From: Saprospiraceae bacterium
GTDB lineage: Bacteria > Bacteroidota > Bacteroidia > Chitinophagales > Saprospiraceae
DNA: 10,661 nt
NCBI GenBank assembly: GCA_020437045.1
Contig: JAGQWV010000248.1
Location: forward strand, 1 to 10,661
Direction: 5' to 3'
A program made the position numbers and the translations under genes. Shown here one piece after another: positions 6,487 through 10,661 of the stretch (its first letter is position 1; each line of letters starts with the position of its first letter). The notes beneath the pieces were generated by a model. It was not told the DNA's origin. It was given only the letters and a program-made list of their open reading frames with translations, and did not search any database.

Positions 6487-9009
6487 ATGTTGAGAAGGAA
6501 GAACTTACTTTTTATGCTGGTTTTGCTGATGATCATAAGCTGCAAAGACCCAAATATCCCCAAACCGGAGAACAATCTCCCATCCCTGGAGATAGGTCTG
6601 AAAGCTGAACAACGTGTCAAATTAAGGCGAAAAAGAGAAGCTGCCTTGCGAATTGGAATCCTTGAGTCAAAAGATAAAGATTATGTGCCTGCAGAATTCA
6701 CATACGACGGGCAGTCTTCTAAAGGTCAACTCCGCTTAAAGGGAGACTGGTTAGATCATTTGAAATCTAATAAATGGTCCTACCGGGTCAAACTTGATTC
6801 GGCACATTCCCTTTTGGGCATGCAAAAATTTTCTATACAGCACCCGAAAACCCGGTCCTATCTGGATGAATATATTTTCCACCTGTTACTAATGCAAGAG
6901 GGTATCTTAACCACAAAATATGATTTTATCAACGTAAAGCAGAATGGTATTTATAAAGGGATATATGCGATAGAAGAACATTTTGACAAAATGCTCATAG
7001 AGAAGCAAAGACGACGAGAAGGACCTATTCTGAGATTTAATGAAGATGGTTTCTGGGAAGCACAGAAGTATTTGATAGAAAACAAACAAGACCCAAATTT
7101 CTTCTCACCAATATTCGAGGCAGCGGAAATTAAATTTTTTGGAACCGGGAATATTCTAAGAGATAGCAGCTTAGGGCCAGCGTTTATATATGCCAGACAG
7201 AAGCTTGAAGATCTTCGATCTGGTAGCACCGACCTTTCAGAGTTGGTCGATCTGGATAAAATGGCAAAATTCTTTGCTCTATGTGATATCACTCAGGCCT
7301 ATCATTCCCTTACGTGGCACAATTTGCGGTTTTATTATAATTCCCTCAATGCAAGACTGGAACCGGTGGCCTTTGATGCATATGCTACTGAAGGTGTATA
7401 CCATTGGTTTTCCAAGCCATTTCTTGGTTTTTATAATGATCGATATGCTAAAGTGTATTATCGTCAGGAATTTATGATTTTCCAATTTTTTAATGATCCG
7501 GATTTTTCGCGAAAATACCTGATGTATTTAGAAAAGTTTTGTGAACCAGGTTTCATCGAAGATTTCTTTAGGAAATATGAAGGGAAATTGACGAAACTGG
7601 AAAGGTGTCTATCTTACGAATTTTCAGATTACCACTATCAATGGTCATTTTTACCAGAGCGTATCAATGAATTACGATTATATCTGAAGGACTACAGCTT
7701 GACTCATCCACCGTTTCAATATGAAGTATTTGAACCTAATTATACCAGTTGCATGGTCAACTATCCATTACCCCATGCATCTTTAGTCGCTAGTAAAATT
7801 GAGGATCTACCGGAAGGTACGGTACAGGTAAGAAATTATTTTTGTGAACCGGTCCGATTGATTGCCACCGGAACTACCAAATCAAGGCCCATACATACAT
7901 TTACAAAACCCATCGAATTAGCATCATACGATATACAGGTGCAACCTCAACCGCATACTCTGATTTCTATACCCCCGGAAGACAGCTATATTTTCTACGA
8001 AGTCCAATCTAATTCTGCCTGGTATCGCACCAAATTGTCGAGCATTCCCGCATGCAGTGAGAAACTAATCTCTGATGTCGACAGAATCTATTATGATTCC
8101 AGCTTATTTGTCCATCGTAATGATACCCTATTTTTGACCCGGGGTAAGTATTGTCTGGATAGGTTACAAGTCTTTCCGCAGCATCTGACTCTTGTGATCG
8201 AAGCAGGTGTCGAAATGGATTTGGTAAATGAAGGAGGCCTCCTGATCAAAGGAGATTTACAAATGAATGGACGGCAAGATCTAATCATCAACATTTATTC
8301 TTCAGATGACTCTTCAAACGGTTTGACGATGACCGGACCAGCAAAGGCCGCTATTTCCTGGACTCATTTTAATGCAATTAATCCAATAAACGCTTTTGGT
8401 ACCGCTCACAGTGGTGGGCTTTCATTTCATGAGGTTTCCCTGAAAATGCTGCACTGCCAGATATCAAACGTGAAATCGGAGGATGGGATAAATATCATTT
8501 CGTCTCCATCAACTCATTTAGAAGGGCTGATTTTTCAAGACTGTCAGAAGGATGCCCTGGATGTTGATTTTTCCATGGTCGACATATTCGAATGCAAATT
8601 TAAAAATGTGAATGGTGATGCTATTGATTTATCGGGCAGTCGTATAAACCTGGATAGCGTAGAGATCGAATCAGTGGGCGATAAGGGAATCTCCATTGGT
8701 GAAAATACGAAGGCTAGCATGAATAATCTGACCATATATGACAGCTATATCGGTATAGCCGTGAAAGATGGAAGCGAAGCAAGTGTTAAAAATCTTACCG
8801 TTGATTCGGCTACCTTTGCTATTGCCGTATTTAAAAAGAAGCATTTTTATCCAACTTCTGTATTACGACTGGATAATATCCAACTTGAAAACAACCAAAA
8901 TGATATCTGTCTTGAAAATGCCCAACGTGTATTTTTTGACAATCAGCGGCTGGCGGTGACTGACACGACGGATCACTTTTCAAAAGTTTTCTACCGGAAT
9001 ACAAACTAG
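6487..9009 (+). CDS. CotH kinase-domain lipoprotein with C-terminal parallel beta-helix
   Basis: Large predicted lipoprotein of about 840 residues. The ATG at 6487 gives a basic MLRRKN start, a hydrophobic core and the lipobox MIISC with Cys19; an in-frame GTG at 6481 would add two residues. Residues below count from the GTG. The CotH kinase-like region spans about 83-400: LRLKGDW at 84-90, the K/R-rich strand YRVKL, KGIYAIEEHFDK at 159-170, an LDKMAKFFALCD helix at 258-269, WHNLRFYYN at 279-287 and PVAFDAY at 295-301. CotH proteins are atypical protein kinases, in Bacillus phosphorylating spore coat protein; bacterial members elsewhere are mostly uncharacterised. In many members the acidic motif here is DxD, whereas this one has D299 with Tyr at the second place. 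Residues about 560-815 are a right-handed parallel beta-helix of short repeating strands (for example DGINIIS, DALDVDF, DAIDLSG, KGISIGE, IGIAVKD). It heads the + strand group with a methyltransferase 23 bases downstream. The target is unknown; action on extracytoplasmic protein or glycan is inferred. Confidence 0.85.
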   Translation: MLRRKNLLFMLVLLMIISCKDPNIPKPENNLPSLEIGLKAEQRVKLRRKREAALRIGILESKDKDYVPAEFTYDGQSSKGQLRLKGDWLDHLKSNKWSYRVKLDSAHSLLGMQKFSIQHPKTRSYLDEYIFHLLLMQEGILTTKYDFINVKQNGIYKGIYAIEEHFDKMLIEKQRRREGPILRFNEDGFWEAQKYLIENKQDPNFFSPIFEAAEIKFFGTGNILRDSSLGPAFIYARQKLEDLRSGSTDLSELVDLDKMAKFFALCDITQAYHSLTWHNLRFYYNSLNARLEPVAFDAYATEGVYHWFSKPFLGFYNDRYAKVYYRQEFMIFQFFNDPDFSRKYLMYLEKFCEPGFIEDFFRKYEGKLTKLERCLSYEFSDYHYQWSFLPERINELRLYLKDYSLTHPPFQYEVFEPNYTSCMVNYPLPHASLVASKIEDLPEGTVQVRNYFCEPVRLIATGTTKSRPIHTFTKPIELASYDIQVQPQPHTLISIPPEDSYIFYEVQSNSAWYRTKLSSIPACSEKLISDVDRIYYDSSLFVHRNDTLFLTRGKYCLDRLQVFPQHLTLVIEAGVEMDLVNEGGLLIKGDLQMNGRQDLIINIYSSDDSSNGLTMTGPAKAAISWTHFNAINPINAFGTAHSGGLSFHEVSLKMLHCQISNVKSEDGINIISSPSTHLEGLIFQDCQKDALDVDFSMVDIFECKFKNVNGDAIDLSGSRINLDSVEIESVGDKGISIGENTKASMNNLTIYDSYIGIAVKDGSEASVKNLTVDSATFAIAVFKKKHFYPTSVLRLDNIQLENNQNDICLENAQRVFFDNQRLAVTDTTDHFSKVFYRNTN

Positions 9010-9032
9010 TTTTAGAATATTGGTATTTGATA

Positions 9033-9800
9033 ATGCTGGAATCAGAATCGACAAAACTTGGAGTATACTATCTCTCTGAAATAACAGAAGATTTTGAGAG
9101 TTTGTACTTGGAGGTGAGGAACAAAGAGGGTCGATTGTACACCGATGATGAGGTGCAAAAGCTACCTACTTTGTCAAAAACCCACTCCCGGGCAAAGGAA
9201 TGGAGATTTAGAAAGGCCCCAGCGGAGATGATTTTAAATAAAATTCGAAACGAGAAAAATCCACTTCAGATTTTAGACCTGGGTTGTGGTTGTGGTTGGT
9301 TTACCGCTGCTTTGTCCAGAATTCCGTCAGCAGCAGTGGTAGGAGCGGATATTAATGAAGTGGAACTTAGGCAAGCCTGTCGTCTTTTTCAAAAGGACAA
9401 TTGCCGGTTTGTCTATTGGAATGTTTTTCAGGACGATTGGAGATATCCTAAATTTGATGTGATCACCCTAAACAGTAGTATTCAGTATTTTACCTCCGTG
9501 CCTAAGCTTCTGAGGCGACTTTTTCACTTTTTAAATCCTAACGGACAGATCTTTATTTTGGATAGCCCGATTTATAAAGAAGAGGAGAAAGCACCATCGA
9601 AAGAGCGAAGCCGAAGATATTTTGAAAGCATGCAGGTGCCGGAGATGATTAAACATTATCATCACCACTGCTGGGATGACTTTGCTGACTTTGAATATTC
9701 AATTCTTTATAATCCTAATAAGATAGGAAATAGAATACTGCGAAAATTCTTTCAGCGAAGGTCGCCATTTTACCTGATAGCTGTTTCGGGAATTAAATAG
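9033..9800 (+). CDS. class I SAM-dependent methyltransferase
   Basis: Cytoplasmic class I (Rossmann-fold) methyltransferase of 255 residues using S-adenosylmethionine. Motif I is ILDLGCGCGWFT at about 80-91, the acidic residue at the end of the second strand is in VVGADIN (D106), and the motif IV region is FDVITLNSSIQYF at 141-153, followed by FHFLNPNGQIFILDSP. About 65 residues before motif I are not recognised. The chain ends in YLIAVSGIK, a normal final strand, so the gene looks complete. The ATG at 9033 was chosen over an in-frame TTG at 9027; neither has a strong ribosome binding site, which is usual in this phylum. It follows the CotH-type gene by 23 bases and is probably co-transcribed. 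The resemblance is to the Methyltransf_11/25 type; substrate, possibly a sugar, lipid or small molecule of the polysaccharide pathway, cannot be assigned. Confidence 0.85.
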   Translation: MLESESTKLGVYYLSEITEDFESLYLEVRNKEGRLYTDDEVQKLPTLSKTHSRAKEWRFRKAPAEMILNKIRNEKNPLQILDLGCGCGWFTAALSRIPSAAVVGADINEVELRQACRLFQKDNCRFVYWNVFQDDWRYPKFDVITLNSSIQYFTSVPKLLRRLFHFLNPNGQIFILDSPIYKEEEKAPSKERSRRYFESMQVPEMIKHYHHHCWDDFADFEYSILYNPNKIGNRILRKFFQRRSPFYLIAVSGIK

Positions 9801-9806
9801 TTTGCA

Positions 9807-10023
9807 ATGGAAAAGGTCCTTCTTGCCTATGGCTGGAATAATAAAATGGAAGAATTTTTCAGAAGCAATTTGATATATGTAATTTCTTTTTATAGTTCCT
9901 TTCAAGAATTTAAAACAAGAAGTGATTGATTTTTCTTTTGGCTGCCATTGGAATGTAGCTGACCATAAAGTCGTATCAAAAGCCATTCGGGATTATTTAA
10001 CGGAAAACGATAGTAATGAGTGA
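9807..10023 (+). pseudogene. frameshifted C-terminal remnant resembling an SGNH-type hydrolase
   Basis: The region between the methyltransferase stop and the next gene holds protein-like sequence split over two frames. From 9807 the first frame reads MEKVLLAYGWNNKMEEFF then NLIYVISFYS; after about 9894 the sense passes to the +1 frame, PFKNLKQEVIDFSFGCHWN then VADHKVVSKAIRDYL, ending with TGA at 10021-10023. Dropping one T at 9896-9897 joins them into one reading. The second part resembles the last block of SGNH/AlgX-like hydrolases, typically DGHWN..GH..vA.ai..yL. Here the Asp before HWN is Gly and the Gly of GH is Asp, as expected of a decayed copy. Only about 70 of the usual 250-350 residues remain. 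The final ATGAGTGA overlap with the next gene's start is typical of an operon, suggesting that a full gene once stood here. The alternative is a small unrelated ORF or a sequencing error in a short gene. Confidence 0.55.
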
Positions 10024-10661
10024 CAGATATTTTTTCGCTGCGTTATTTTTATTGATTGCCATTCGTTTTCTGCACTTCGGAAAGCAGATCGACCAACCTC
10101 ATGATTGGCGCCAATGCGACACCGCATATTATATTGATGATTTTTATAAAAAGGGAGTAGATCTTTTCTATCCGGCCGTTTGCTGGATGGGAGCAAGTGA
10201 TACCCTGGCCCTGGAATTCCCTTTACCAGAAGCCATTGTAGCCAGTACCTGGAAAATCACCGGAAGGCATATTTGGATTGCTAGAAGTATATTTTTACTC
10301 TTTTTTATCGGGGCTACCTATTATTTCTATAAGATCATTGCATTTTTTGGGAATGAAATGCTGGCAAAATCTGCGACCGTTATTTATGTTGGATCGCCTT
10401 TGGCTTTTTTCTATTCGAGAGCGATTCATATTGACTTCTTTGTTCTTTTGTTTACACATGCGATGGTGTTTTATTTTTTAGTTGCGGTAAAGAGAAAAAA
10501 ATTCGGCCTGTTAGTCGTGAGTGCAATAGCTGCCACTATTGGTTTTTTGGTCAAAGCTCCTTATGTTTTTTATTGGTGCATCCCAATGATGATATATGTT
10601 GTTCAACAGAAGGCATTATCCTGGTTTCTAAAATATGGTTGGCTTTATCTGACGCCCGTCG
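10016..10661 (+). CDS. GT-C family (GT39/ArnT-like) membrane glycosyltransferase, 3' end outside window
   Basis: The first 215 residues of an integral membrane glycosyltransferase of the GT-C superfamily (dolichyl-phosphate-mannose mannosyltransferase/ArnT-like). These enzymes transfer a sugar from a polyprenyl-phosphate donor at the periplasmic side. After a first membrane segment (about 5-20) comes the acidic first loop PHDWRQCDTAYYIDDFY, with D30, W31, R32, Q33 and D35; the DWRQ-DTA element is characteristic and one of its Asp residues is the likely catalytic base. LEFPLPEAI near 66-74 and ITGRHIWIARSIFLLFF near 81-97 also match the usual order, and at least four more membrane segments follow. 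The reading frame is open to the window edge. The start ATG at 10016 overlaps the last eight bases of the preceding remnant (ATGAGTGA), pointing to former translational coupling. Sugar and acceptor are not predictable. Confidence 0.82.
   Translation, partial: MSDRYFFAALFLLIAIRFLHFGKQIDQPHDWRQCDTAYYIDDFYKKGVDLFYPAVCWMGASDTLALEFPLPEAIVASTWKITGRHIWIARSIFLLFFIGATYYFYKIIAFFGNEMLAKSATVIYVGSPLAFFYSRAIHIDFFVLLFTHAMVFYFLVAVKRKKFGLLVVSAIAATIGFLVKAPYVFYWCIPMMIYVVQQKALSWFLKYGWLYLTPV

Noticed and set aside
9699..9986. 95-codon open frame on the - strand across the methyltransferase end
   Set aside because: It overlaps the methyltransferase's final strand and the SGNH-like remnant, both better supported on the + strand.
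10278..10481. 67-codon open frame on the + strand
   Set aside because: It is out of frame within the GT39-like gene, whose frame from 10016 is open to the window edge and carries DWRQ..DTA.

Overview
The window looks like part of a cell-surface polysaccharide (exopolysaccharide, capsule or O-antigen type) locus from a member of the Bacteroidota. The phylum is inferred from moderately AT-rich DNA, mostly weak or absent Shine-Dalgarno sites, two short lipoprotein signals, and a secreted IPT-like/LSLREA-type protein of a kind common in Saprospiria/Cytophagia-like genomes. No rRNA or tRNA gene is visible, so placement below phylum is not possible.

Layout. On the + strand from the left edge lies the body of a B12-binding-domain radical SAM protein (5' end outside the window), followed one base later by an O-antigen ligase/polymerase-family (Wzy_C) membrane protein. 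A short secreted protein with an Ig-like IPT domain and an LSLREA-type beta-helix motif runs towards it on the - strand. A 283-base gap follows with two inverted repeats and no gene. Then come two - strand genes in the order of transcription 6432 to 3727: a calcineurin-like phosphoesterase lipoprotein and a second, larger Wzy_C-family membrane protein with a C-terminal TPR region. Divergent from these, on the + strand, are a large CotH-kinase-domain lipoprotein with a C-terminal parallel beta-helix, a class I SAM-dependent methyltransferase, a frameshifted remnant that looks like the tail of an SGNH-type hydrolase, and the 5' part of a GT-C (family 39-like) membrane glycosyltransferase that leaves the right edge.

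How the genes may work together (inference). The two Wzy_C proteins would polymerise or ligate lipid-linked glycans at the periplasmic face. The GT-C protein would add sugars from polyprenyl-phosphate donors there. The methyltransferase and radical SAM protein could modify glycan or lipid building blocks. The CotH-type protein and the phosphoesterase are both predicted lipoproteins and so act outside the cytoplasm, possibly on phosphorylated surface molecules. The SGNH remnant suggests an esterase or acyl-modification step that has been lost. The mixture of strands, the broken gene and the isolated secreted protein suggest a locus assembled by rearrangement. No mobile element, CRISPR array, riboswitch or RNA gene was seen.
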